From BMS3ABIN04 sp965554225 (GTDB lineage Bacteria; Bacteroidota; Ignavibacteria; Ignavibacteriales; Melioribacteraceae): a DNA stretch of 17,893 nt. Below, in pieces: positions 1 through 6,949 of this stretch. Position 1 is the first letter of the stretch; the number at the start of each line of letters is the position of its first letter. A program made the position numbers and the translations under genes. The notes under the pieces are model-generated. The model had not been told where the DNA came from. It worked only from the letters and a program-made list of their open reading frames with translations, and did not search any database. The stretch covers positions 1-17,893 of the forward strand of contig CBEVZC010000058.1 of the NCBI GenBank assembly GCA_965554225.1. Direction: 5' to 3'.

Positions 1-1
1 T

Positions 2-106
2 ATATTTACAATTGGAGAAATGGTTGACTGGGATGCGCCGACCGGCGGTTTTCTATTGCAGGGTTGTTTCTCCATGGGACATCATGCTGCTAAATCAATT
101 TCTTAA
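2..106 (+). CDS. C-terminal end of a BaiN/HI0933-type FAD-dependent oxidoreductase (5' end outside the window)
   Basis: Only the last 34 codons are present, in frame 2, ending with TAA at 104-106. The residues GEMVDWDAPTGG followed by LLQGCFSMGHHAA match the C-terminal FAD-binding signature of the HI0933/BaiN flavoprotein family (usual form GEMLDWEAPTGGYLL.ACF..G..A). In that family this segment closes the FAD site next to the isoalloxazine ring. The substrate cannot be told from this fragment, since many members are uncharacterised. The gene ends 17 bp before the cupin gene on the same strand, so the two are probably cotranscribed. The family call rests on recognising the motif; the reading frame is certain only as far as the window edge. 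Confidence 0.72.
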   Translation: MFTIGEMVDWDAPTGGFLLQGCFSMGHHAAKSIS

Positions 107-123
107 TTTTAGAAGGAATAACT

Positions 124-471
124 ATGGTTAAAAACGTAAATAAATTTGAAAAAGAAAATGTTTCAGCCGGAACGAAAACATCTAAACAAGTATTAATTTC
201 TTCCAAAGAAGCGCCTAACTTCGCGATGCGGAAATTTTCAATCGAACCGGGCGGTTCAATGCCTCTTCATAAAAACAGTGTTGAGCACGAACAATACGTA
301 TTAAACGGTTCGGCGGAAGTACAAATTGGAGACAAACAATTTATTGTTAAAAAAGATGATGTGGTATTTATTCCTGCAGAAGTGAGGCATAATTATAAAA
401 CTCTGGGCGAAGAACCTTTTGAATTTTTGTGTGTAGTTCCAAATAAAGAAGATAAAATTACTTTACTTTGA
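124..471 (+). CDS. Small single-domain cupin protein
   Basis: A 115-residue protein that is essentially one cupin beta-barrel. Motif 1 runs from about residue 43 (GGSMPLHKNSVEHEQYVLNG) and supplies His49, His55 and Glu56 as likely metal ligands. Motif 2 (PAEVRHNY, residues 84-91) supplies His89. The set of three His and one Glu suggests a metal-binding cupin, but the spacing in motif 1 is wider than the classical HxH form. There is no signal peptide, so it is cytoplasmic. AGAAGG at 111-116 is a good ribosome binding site for the ATG at 124. It follows the flavoprotein gene by 17 bp, and its stop lies 11 bp from the stop of the convergent gene. Cupins of this size range from sugar isomerases to dioxygenases and small-molecule sensors, so no substrate can be assigned. 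Confidence 0.85.
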   Translation: MVKNVNKFEKENVSAGTKTSKQVLISSKEAPNFAMRKFSIEPGGSMPLHKNSVEHEQYVLNGSAEVQIGDKQFIVKKDDVVFIPAEVRHNYKTLGEEPFEFLCVVPNKEDKITLL

Positions 472-482
472 AGTTCATAATT

Positions 483-1139
483 TCAGCTTGAGCTGGAAAA
501 ATAATTTTCTCCATTGTCTTTAGTGTGAATCAATAAAAGTTTAGCTCTAACAAGTTTAATTAGAGTACGGGAAGCCCTTCTGCGCGATAGGTTAGCAATT
601 TCGCTTAAAACTTTAACGGTAATTGATTCATGCTTTTCCAAGTAACTAAAAACGGTTCTTTCGTTTTTGCCTATTTCATATTTTCTTAATTCCAGCTTAG
701 ATTTTTTAGCTTGCATAATCTTAATCATTTCTTTGCTAGCTGGAACGCTTTTATCATTTATTCTTATAAAAACTTGAGCAGTGGAAATATCCAGCTTGGT
801 GGAATAATCCTGTAATCTGTGCGGCTTATTTTCTGACTCGGGTATTCTTAGTACAACAATTTCCTTATCATAAATATTTATATACTCTACTTCATACTTA
901 ATCGGCGGTTCACAATATTGTTCAGCTGTTATTCTAATTAATTCAACTTCTCCTTTTTCACTTTCAACACCGTAGATAGATTTATTATCATCTATTCCAA
1001 AAAGGATGTAACCGCCCTTTGTATTTGCAAACGCAATCATCTCTTTCGCAATTTTCTCATAAGATGAAAAATGTCTTTTAAACTCAACTGTTAAATTCTC
1101 GCCGGAATTAACCAATGCTATGAGTTTTTTAGGTTTCAT
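483..1139 (-). CDS. AlbA_2 (Schlafen-type) domain protein with C-terminal winged helix; putative regulator
   Basis: A 218-residue protein with two visible parts. Residues 9-135 fit the AlbA_2/Schlafen fold: ENLTVEFKRHFS (14-25), then IAFANTKGGYILFGIDD (35-51) and a strand-rich remainder ending VFIRINDKSVPAS. Residues 155-215 look like a winged helix: GKNERTVFSYL, then VLSEIANLSRRRASRTLIKL as the probable recognition helix, then a wing. In this superfamily the AlbA_2 domain is often annotated as ATP- or nucleic-acid-binding, and proteins with a C-terminal HTH are usually treated as transcription regulators. Target and ligand are unknown. It starts 52 bp after the TPR lipoprotein stop on the same strand, so it may be the last gene of the secA unit. 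No Shine-Dalgarno sequence is visible before the ATG. The protein ends in four serines. Confidence 0.82.
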   Translation of the reverse strand: MKPKKLIALVNSGENLTVEFKRHFSSYEKIAKEMIAFANTKGGYILFGIDDNKSIYGVESEKGEVELIRITAEQYCEPPIKYEVEYINIYDKEIVVLRIPESENKPHRLQDYSTKLDISTAQVFIRINDKSVPASKEMIKIMQAKKSKLELRKYEIGKNERTVFSYLEKHESITVKVLSEIANLSRRRASRTLIKLVRAKLLLIHTKDNGENYFSSSS

Positions 1140-1191
1140 TAAAAATTATAATATTTAGTTTTGATTTTTTGAAGTTAAAATGAAGATTATA

Positions 1192-3261
1192 TTATTTTTC
1201 AAACTGCTTCTTAAGATTTTTACGCTTTCTAATTTGTAAATTTCCTTTTACGGAATCTTTTACAATTGGTTTCTGCAATTGTTTGGTAGAATCTTGAAGC
1301 GTTCTCAAAGGAGTTTTAACAGAATCCTCAGAAGCTTTTAATGCAGCTTTTATTGAATCTTCTTTTGCTTTTTGTTCTTTGCGGTAAAAAATCAGCTTTG
1401 CTTTTATCTTTTTAGCATAATCGGAATTTCTAAAATGTTTATTTAACGAATCGTAAACAGCTGCTGCCGAATCCATTTTACTTAATTGATTTTCATAAAT
1501 ATAACCGATGGCATATAGTGATTTCGCTGCGTATGTCGATTTTGGATATTTTCTATAAATATTATACAATTTAGATATGGCATCCTCATAGTTTGAATCA
1601 AGAAACGATGCTTCAGCTTTAAGATAACTTTTTTCCGCTGGAACAGTTTCCTTTGCAATTTCGGGAAGATTTAATTTTTTAGCTACCTGATTAACAATTT
1701 CATTCCCTTTATAATTATTGTAAATGTATTCGTATAAACTATCGGCTTTTACCGTATCACCCTTATTCTGGAAATATCCGCCCATCGCAAATAGAATTTG
1801 CGGTTTATCAGGATTGTCAGGATTATCTTCTAAAGATTTAGAATAATAAAAATAAGCAGAATCGGGCAAATTTAACTCGGTAAGGAAAAGATTTGCTAAG
1901 TCAAATTCCGTATTGCTAATTAAACTTAGCACGGAATCGGCAGACATTTTCGGTCGAACAGGTTTAACCGGCTTATTTGGCTTTGCTATTTGAGTATTCG
2001 GCTGTTTAATATTCTGCTTAGGTTTAGTCTTATTTTTTCTGTTCAAAGTATCTTTCTTTATAAATTTTTCGTATGCAATTGAATCTTGTATAAAAACATC
2101 GTTGTTAGTTAAGTAAACAAGCTGGGTAAAATATTTATTAAGTTTTGAATCCAGTTTGAGATACTTATTAATCACAATAGATTCATTACTTGCTTTATTC
2201 CTATATTCAAGAGGAGCTTGAGAAGAAATTGTTTTTTGGAAGTAACCTAAAGCGCTATCATAATTATGATAATCATTTGCAAGAATATTGCCGATAAAGT
2301 AACTTGCAATTCCTCCGCTTTCTTTTTTTGCGTAAACAGTATCGATGCGAAAATACTCACTTAATGCATCTTTGGTTTTACCTTTATCATAATAGATTTG
2401 ACCAATTTCCAAATCGACAAAATCCCAATAATCTTTATACTTATTTGCATTTTTTAACTCTTGAAGCAGTTCGAGACTTTGATCGGTTTTGCCCAACTTT
2501 TTATAAATTTTTGCAATCTCAAGTTTACTGTTAAATTCGGTCGTGAAATCCGGTGAGTAATTATCCACTTGAGCAAAAGCTTTTGCAGCTTGCTCTAAAT
2601 TATCCATTTTAAGATTCAACTGCCCCAATTGATAAGCCGTTTTAGCATTAAGTTCATCATCATCAGACACTTTAAGGAATTGATTACATTTGTTAATTGC
2701 ATCAGCATACTTTTCTCTGTAAGAAAGGAAACCAATTTCGGAAATAAATGCTTCTTGAAGAACTTCATCGTCTTCTTCCTTTTTAGCCAGCTCTATTGCC
2801 TTATCAAGAGTATTTAACCCTTTACTAAAGTCTCGCAATTTAAGCTGACATTTACCAATCCAAACCAAAGATACTAAATTGTAGTCTTCGTTGTTTAGTG
2901 CAGCAAGTTCTTGGAATTTACGCAATGCTTTAGAATACTCCTGCTGAATATAAAATGCTTTTCCGGTAATGAAAAGTGCATCGGGGAAATAAGAGGATTC
3001 TTTATTAAACTGAAAAATTTTAGAAGTTTTTTCTAAAACCTTTTTAAGTTTGGATTTAATCTGACTCGTAATTTTCTTATCTTGATAATCAAAAATGTTC
3101 TTTTGATTTTTATTCAGCTCCGTTTGTACTTCCTCAAAAAGTTTTTCGGCGTTATAATACCTATTAAAATACGTAGTAAAATTGCCCCAGATTCCGCAGC
3201 TAACTAAAAAAAGGGTTGATACAAGTGCGATAATAATTTTTATATGATTTTTATTAATCAT
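1192..3261 (-). CDS. Large TPR-repeat lipoprotein, possibly SprE/PorW-like
   Basis: A 689-residue lipoprotein. The N-terminus is a short basic segment, a hydrophobic stretch (7-20) and a lipobox LVSC with Cys22, followed by Gly-Ile, so it should be lipidated and periplasm-facing. Residues about 90-345 form a run of TPR-like helix pairs (KAFYIQQEYSKALRKFQEL, AYQLGQLNLKMDNLEQAAKAF and similar). Residues 409-438 are a Lys/Pro-rich linker. A second TPR block covers about 450-625 (ASFLDSNYEDAISKLYNIYR and others), and the tail from 626 is highly charged and probably disordered. The segment just after the lipid anchor, YFNRYYNAEKLFEE (31-44), resembles the start of SprE/PorW, TPR lipoproteins of type IX secretion; that link is inference. 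It could also be a general scaffold. A 16 bp gap separates it from glnB; the Shine-Dalgarno sequence is weak (TTGGAAA). Confidence 0.85.
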   Translation of the reverse strand: MINKNHIKIIIALVSTLFLVSCGIWGNFTTYFNRYYNAEKLFEEVQTELNKNQKNIFDYQDKKITSQIKSKLKKVLEKTSKIFQFNKESSYFPDALFITGKAFYIQQEYSKALRKFQELAALNNEDYNLVSLVWIGKCQLKLRDFSKGLNTLDKAIELAKKEEDDEVLQEAFISEIGFLSYREKYADAINKCNQFLKVSDDDELNAKTAYQLGQLNLKMDNLEQAAKAFAQVDNYSPDFTTEFNSKLEIAKIYKKLGKTDQSLELLQELKNANKYKDYWDFVDLEIGQIYYDKGKTKDALSEYFRIDTVYAKKESGGIASYFIGNILANDYHNYDSALGYFQKTISSQAPLEYRNKASNESIVINKYLKLDSKLNKYFTQLVYLTNNDVFIQDSIAYEKFIKKDTLNRKNKTKPKQNIKQPNTQIAKPNKPVKPVRPKMSADSVLSLISNTEFDLANLFLTELNLPDSAYFYYSKSLEDNPDNPDKPQILFAMGGYFQNKGDTVKADSLYEYIYNNYKGNEIVNQVAKKLNLPEIAKETVPAEKSYLKAEASFLDSNYEDAISKLYNIYRKYPKSTYAAKSLYAIGYIYENQLSKMDSAAAVYDSLNKHFRNSDYAKKIKAKLIFYRKEQKAKEDSIKAALKASEDSVKTPLRTLQDSTKQLQKPIVKDSVKGNLQIRKRKNLKKQFEK

Positions 3262-3277
3262 GTTTCCAATTCAATTT

Positions 3278-3616
3278 CTATAGTGCTTCAATCCCCGATT
3301 CATCGGTTCTAATTCTTATAGCATCTTCAATTGACGAGATAAAAATTTTACCATCGCCAACTTGACCGGTTTTTGCAGTTTTTAAAATTGCATCAATAAC
3401 TTTTTCGGCAATATCGTCACCAACAACAACTTCTATTTTTAATTTCGGTACAAATTCAATTTCATATTCCGCTCCCCGGTAAGTTTCTTTATGTCCCTTC
3501 TGCCTTCCGTATCCGCGTACCTCGGTAATTGTAAGTCCTCTTATCCCCTCTTCTAACAATGCTTCCTTAACATCTTCCAATTTAAAAGGACGAATAATAG
3601 CTTCAATTTTTTTCAT
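3278..3616 (-). CDS. glnB: Nitrogen regulatory protein PII
   Basis: PII signal protein, a trimer that senses 2-oxoglutarate and ATP/ADP and, in the classical pathway, controls GlnE and nitrogen gene regulation. I place the start at the ATG at 3616: it has GAGG about 10 bases upstream and gives 112 residues, the normal family length. An in-frame ATG at 3643 would add nine atypical residues. With this start the T-loop reads GYGRQKGHKETYRGAEYEIEF (35-55), and Tyr51, the residue uridylylated by GlnD in proteobacteria, is present together with Tyr46. Residues 82-90 (KTGQVGDGK) and the C-terminal IRIRT match the nucleotide-binding B- and C-loop signatures. It lies between secA (47 bp) and the TPR lipoprotein (16 bp) on the same strand. 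PII genes usually sit beside amtB or glnA, so this location is unusual. Confidence 0.97.
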   Translation of the reverse strand: MKKIEAIIRPFKLEDVKEALLEEGIRGLTITEVRGYGRQKGHKETYRGAEYEIEFVPKLKIEVVVGDDIAEKVIDAILKTAKTGQVGDGKIFISSIEDAIRIRTDESGIEAL

Positions 3617-3663
3617 TATAAAGTTTCCTCGTTTAGAAGTCACATAAATTAACTTAGTATCGG

Positions 3664-6600
3664 TTATAAATTTTTACCGTGGCAATTTTTATATTTTTTA
3701 CCGCTTCCGCAAGGACACGGGTCATTACGTCCAACTTTTTTCTCGACTCTGACCGGCTGCTGCTTCCCTCTTTGCGCGCCTTCATCTTGCTGTTCACCGC
3801 CTCCTTGCATACCCATATTCATCGAATCGACCTTGATAGTTCTAAGTCTTAACGGCTTCTTAGGTTTTCGTTCTTGAATTTCCGCCGGAGCTTGCGGGAA
3901 GAATTTGAATGTGAATGAAACTACTTCATTTCTAATATCTTCGAGAAGAGCAACAAATAATTTATATGCCTCGCCTTTATACTCAATTAAAGGATCCTTT
4001 TGACCATATGCTCTTAAATGAATACCTTCTTTCAGGTCATCCATATCTCTTAAATGCTCTTTCCATTTCTCATCAATCACACTTAGCATTGCATATCGTT
4101 CAAGTCTTGCCATTAATTCCGATTCCAACATTTCTTCTTTTTTCGAATAGAAATCTTTAGCCGCAGAAACTATTTTTTCTTTTATCCCGTCTTTTCCCAA
4201 GTTCTCAAAATCTTCCGGTTCAATTTTAATATCTACCAAAAGATGATTTAATATATCTTTGTGAATACTTTCTGCATCGGCATTATCAAAATAGCTGTCT
4301 AAAACGTCTTCAACATATTCCTCTAAAAATTCAAGTATTTCGGTTTTAAGTCTTTCTCCTTCAAGAGCTCGTTTTCTTCTGGTATAAATCACTTCCCTCT
4401 GCTGATTCATTACATCATCATATTCCAAAAGTCTTTTACGAATGGCAAAGTTATTTTCCTCTACTTTTTTCTGAGCTCTTTCAACAGACTTTGTTATCAT
4501 AGAATGTTCTAAAGCTTCGCCTTCTTCAATACCAATCCTCTTCATTACACTCGTAACTTTATCTCCTCCGAATAATCTCATAAGATCATCTTCGAGAGAA
4601 ATAAAGAATTTAGAAGTACCGGGATCGCCCTGACGTCCGGCACGCCCTCTCAACTGTCTATCAATACGCCTTGATTCGTGGCGCTCGGTTCCGAGAATAT
4701 AAAGTCCTCCTTTTTCAACTACACCAGCTCCTAATTTAATATCAGTTCCACGTCCGGCCATGTTAGTAGCAATTGTTACAGCTCCGGGCTGACCGGCAAA
4801 AGCAATAATTTCCGCTTCACGTTGATGATGTTTAGCGTTAAGGACATTATGTGCCACACCTTGTCTTTTAAGCATTCTACTTATTGTTTCGGAAGCTTCT
4901 ACGCTTGTAGTACCAACCAGAACCGGTCTTCGCTCATCTTTCAGTTCTTTTATTTTTTCAACAACTGCATTAAGCTTTTCTCTTTTAGTTCTGTAAATTG
5001 AATCATCTTCATCAACTCTGGCAATGGGTTTATTTGTAGGAACTACAATAACTTCCAATTTATAAATTTCATCAAACTCAGCTTCTTCAGTTTCTGCAGT
5101 ACCGGTCATACCAGAAAGTTTTTTATATAATCGAAAATAATTTTGCAATGTAATTGTAGCTAGAGTTTGAGTATCTTTTTCAACTTTCACATTTTCTTTA
5201 GCTTCAATTGCTTGGTGTAAGCCATCGGAGTAACGCCTACCGGGCAGAACACGTCCTGTAAATTCATCTACAATAGCTATTTTACCGTCTTCTGTTATAA
5301 CATATTCATCATCTTTTGAAAATAGTGTATAGGCTTTAAGAAGTTGGTTAATAGTATGAATCCTATCCATCCGTTCACTATATACAGCGTAAAGTTTATC
5401 TTTTTTCTTGAGCTTTTCTTCTTCGGATAACTCTTCATTATTTTCGATTTCACTAATTTCAGTCCCTAAATCAGGTAATACAAAAAACTCTTTCCCTTCT
5501 GAAGATCCTGCAGCCAGTTCTTCCCTTCCTTTATCTGTCAAATCGAGTGTGTTATTTTTTTCATCTATGGCAAAGTATAATTCCTGATCAATCTCCGGCA
5601 TTCTTTTTTCTTTTTCTCTTAAGAATTCAAGCTCGGTTGATTGGAGCAATTTTTTATTATCAGGTTCACTTAATAATTTCAAAAGCTTTTTATTTTTAGG
5701 AAAACCTCTAAACGCCCTCAATAAATTAATACCTGCTTGTTCTTGATTTTCTCCGGATTCTATTAACCTTTCGGCTTCCTGTACCATTGTAGCAACCAGG
5801 TTTGCTTGTTTCCTAAAAAGTCTTTCAACACTGGGTTTCATTTCGTTAAATTTTTGTTCCGCAGCTTCAACAGGTCCGGAAATAATGAGCGGAGTTCTCG
5901 CCTCGTCAATAAGAACAGAATCCACTTCATCCACAATTACATAGTTGTGCAGTCTTTGTACTACATTCTCTGCTGAGATTGCCATATTATCACGCAGATA
6001 ATCAAAACCGAATTCGTTATTCGTACCGTAAGTAACATCGCAATTATATATTTTCTTACGCTGCTCAGGATCCATTGTATTTAAGATACAACCAACAGTT
6101 AAACCGTGAAACTTATAAATTTCACCCATCCATTCACTATCACGTTTTGCAAGATAATCATTAACCGTAACCAGGTGAACTCCTCTTCCGGTTAATGCAT
6201 TTAAGTAAACAGGAAGAGTAGCAACAAGTGTTTTACCTTCGCCGGTAGCCATTTCTGCAATTTTCCCTCTGTGTAAAACAACACCACCAAGGAGCTGAAC
6301 ATCATAAGGTACCATATCCCATGTAATTTTATTTCCGGCTGCATCCCAGGTTCTTCCAAGCAATTGTTTACATGTTGCTTTTACAACGGCAAAAGCTTCC
6401 GGTAATAATCTGTCAAGTATTTCTTCGTACTTAGCATCAAGCTCTTCTTCAAGCTCTTCAATCTCTTCATGAACGTTATCATAGTCTTCTTCGAATTCAT
6501 CGGTACGTAATTTTTCTTTTAACTCATCAAGACGGTTACGCAATTCTTCCGTTTCATTTTGAATTATTTCCTTAAATTCAGCCGTTTTATTTTTTAATTG

Positions 6601-6723
6601 TTCATCGGAATAATCTTTGAGCTTGTCATACTCTTTATTTATCTCATCAACAATCGGCCATAATTCATTCAATATCTTCGTGTTTCTATCACCAAACACT
6701 TTTTTTAGTAAACCCTGTAACAT
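3664..6723 (-). CDS. secA: Preprotein translocase ATPase SecA
   Basis: The motor ATPase that drives unfolded preproteins through SecYEG at the inner membrane. The ATG at 6723 is preferred because GGAG stands six bases before it; a TTG one codon earlier is only three bases away. That gives 1019 residues. Numbered from this ATG, Walker A is TGEGKT near 160-165, Walker B VDEVD and DEART near 264-276, then DEFTGR, GMTGTA, TNMAGRGTD and the arginine-finger region QLRGRAGRQGDPG. The C-terminus carries the zinc-binding SEC-C motif NDPCPCGSGKKYKNCH, with Cys1003, Cys1005, Cys1014 and His1015. Compared with E. coli SecA there is a Glu-rich, probably coiled insertion near 55-105 and a longer one of roughly 85 residues near 300-385; both are commonly seen in Bacteroidota-type SecA. 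It heads a minus-strand unit with glnB and a TPR lipoprotein. Confidence 0.99.
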   Translation of the reverse strand: MLQGLLKKVFGDRNTKILNELWPIVDEINKEYDKLKDYSDEQLKNKTAEFKEIIQNETEELRNRLDELKEKLRTDEFEEDYDNVHEEIEELEEELDAKYEEILDRLLPEAFAVVKATCKQLLGRTWDAAGNKITWDMVPYDVQLLGGVVLHRGKIAEMATGEGKTLVATLPVYLNALTGRGVHLVTVNDYLAKRDSEWMGEIYKFHGLTVGCILNTMDPEQRKKIYNCDVTYGTNNEFGFDYLRDNMAISAENVVQRLHNYVIVDEVDSVLIDEARTPLIISGPVEAAEQKFNEMKPSVERLFRKQANLVATMVQEAERLIESGENQEQAGINLLRAFRGFPKNKKLLKLLSEPDNKKLLQSTELEFLREKEKRMPEIDQELYFAIDEKNNTLDLTDKGREELAAGSSEGKEFFVLPDLGTEISEIENNEELSEEEKLKKKDKLYAVYSERMDRIHTINQLLKAYTLFSKDDEYVITEDGKIAIVDEFTGRVLPGRRYSDGLHQAIEAKENVKVEKDTQTLATITLQNYFRLYKKLSGMTGTAETEEAEFDEIYKLEVIVVPTNKPIARVDEDDSIYRTKREKLNAVVEKIKELKDERRPVLVGTTSVEASETISRMLKRQGVAHNVLNAKHHQREAEIIAFAGQPGAVTIATNMAGRGTDIKLGAGVVEKGGLYILGTERHESRRIDRQLRGRAGRQGDPGTSKFFISLEDDLMRLFGGDKVTSVMKRIGIEEGEALEHSMITKSVERAQKKVEENNFAIRKRLLEYDDVMNQQREVIYTRRKRALEGERLKTEILEFLEEYVEDVLDSYFDNADAESIHKDILNHLLVDIKIEPEDFENLGKDGIKEKIVSAAKDFYSKKEEMLESELMARLERYAMLSVIDEKWKEHLRDMDDLKEGIHLRAYGQKDPLIEYKGEAYKLFVALLEDIRNEVVSFTFKFFPQAPAEIQERKPKKPLRLRTIKVDSMNMGMQGGGEQQDEGAQRGKQQPVRVEKKVGRNDPCPCGSGKKYKNCHGKNL

Positions 6724-6750
6724 CAAAATCTCCTATTATTTTTATCAGAT

Positions 6751-6782
6751 CAAAATTAACCATTGCAGTTTTGAAAAGCAAT
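6751..6782 (-). promoter_or_regulatory. Putative Bacteroidota-type promoter for secA
   Basis: On the minus strand, ATTG (6782-6779) is followed after exactly 20 bp by TAATTTTG (6758-6751), matching the Bacteroidota consensus of a TTTG-like -33 element and a TAnnTTTG -7 element. Transcription would start near 6747, giving a leader of about 25 bases that contains the GGAG site of secA. The match is by eye, and the first base of the -33 element differs from TTTG. Confidence 0.5.
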
Positions 6783-6783
6783 G
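6761..6783. repeat. Inverted repeat overlapping the secA promoter (CATTGC / GCAATG)
   Basis: CATTGC at 6761-6766 and GCAATG at 6778-6783 form a perfect 6 bp inverted repeat separated by 11 bp. The right arm covers the -33 TTG of the secA promoter candidate and the left arm lies in its spacer, a position where a bound repressor would block polymerase. The half-site is shared with the palindrome at 6882-6894. Confidence 0.4.
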
Positions 6784-6881
6784 AATCTAATATAATCCTT
6801 ATATTTCTTTGTTTTTAATTGTTTTTACTTACCACATTTTCTTATAAAATTTTATACTTAAATTGTTTCATTTTTCTCATT

Positions 6882-6894
6882 ATTGCAATGCAAT
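6882..6894. repeat. Perfect palindrome ATTGCA-A-TGCAAT
   Basis: A 13-base perfect inverted repeat with a single central A, 56 bp before the glnE start codon. It shares the ATTGCA half-site with the repeat inside the secA promoter candidate. It may be an operator for glnE or for both genes. In DNA this AT-rich, short palindromes also arise by chance. Confidence 0.4.
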
Positions 6895-6949
6895 TTCAAA
6901 TGACTAAAGTTTATATTAACTTTCCGATAACTCTTATATTTTTTCTTAA

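Larger units (their letters stand above)
6727..6949. promoter_or_regulatory. Divergent secA/glnE control region
   Basis: A 223 bp AT-rich gap between two divergent genes. It holds the secA Shine-Dalgarno sequence, a Bacteroidota-type secA promoter candidate (6751-6782) and two inverted repeats (6761-6783 and 6882-6894), listed separately. For glnE I see no convincing promoter of the same type and no Shine-Dalgarno sequence before its ATG. TATATT occurs at 6912-6917 and 6935-6940 without a good upstream element. No small open frame or RNA gene is apparent. Confidence 0.7.

Noticed and set aside
484..500. Hairpin CAGC-TTGA-GCTG near the convergent ends of the cupin and AlbA_2 genes
   Set aside because: Only a 4 bp perfect stem, inside the coding end of the AlbA_2 gene and without a U-tract on either strand, so not supported as a terminator.
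6430..6560. Repetitive tcttc/aagctc stretch near the secA start
   Set aside because: It is coding sequence for the Glu-rich coiled insertion of SecA, not a DNA repeat element.
6912..6940. TATATT boxes as glnE -10 elements
   Set aside because: Such boxes are frequent in AT-rich DNA, and neither has a credible -35 or -33 partner at proper spacing.
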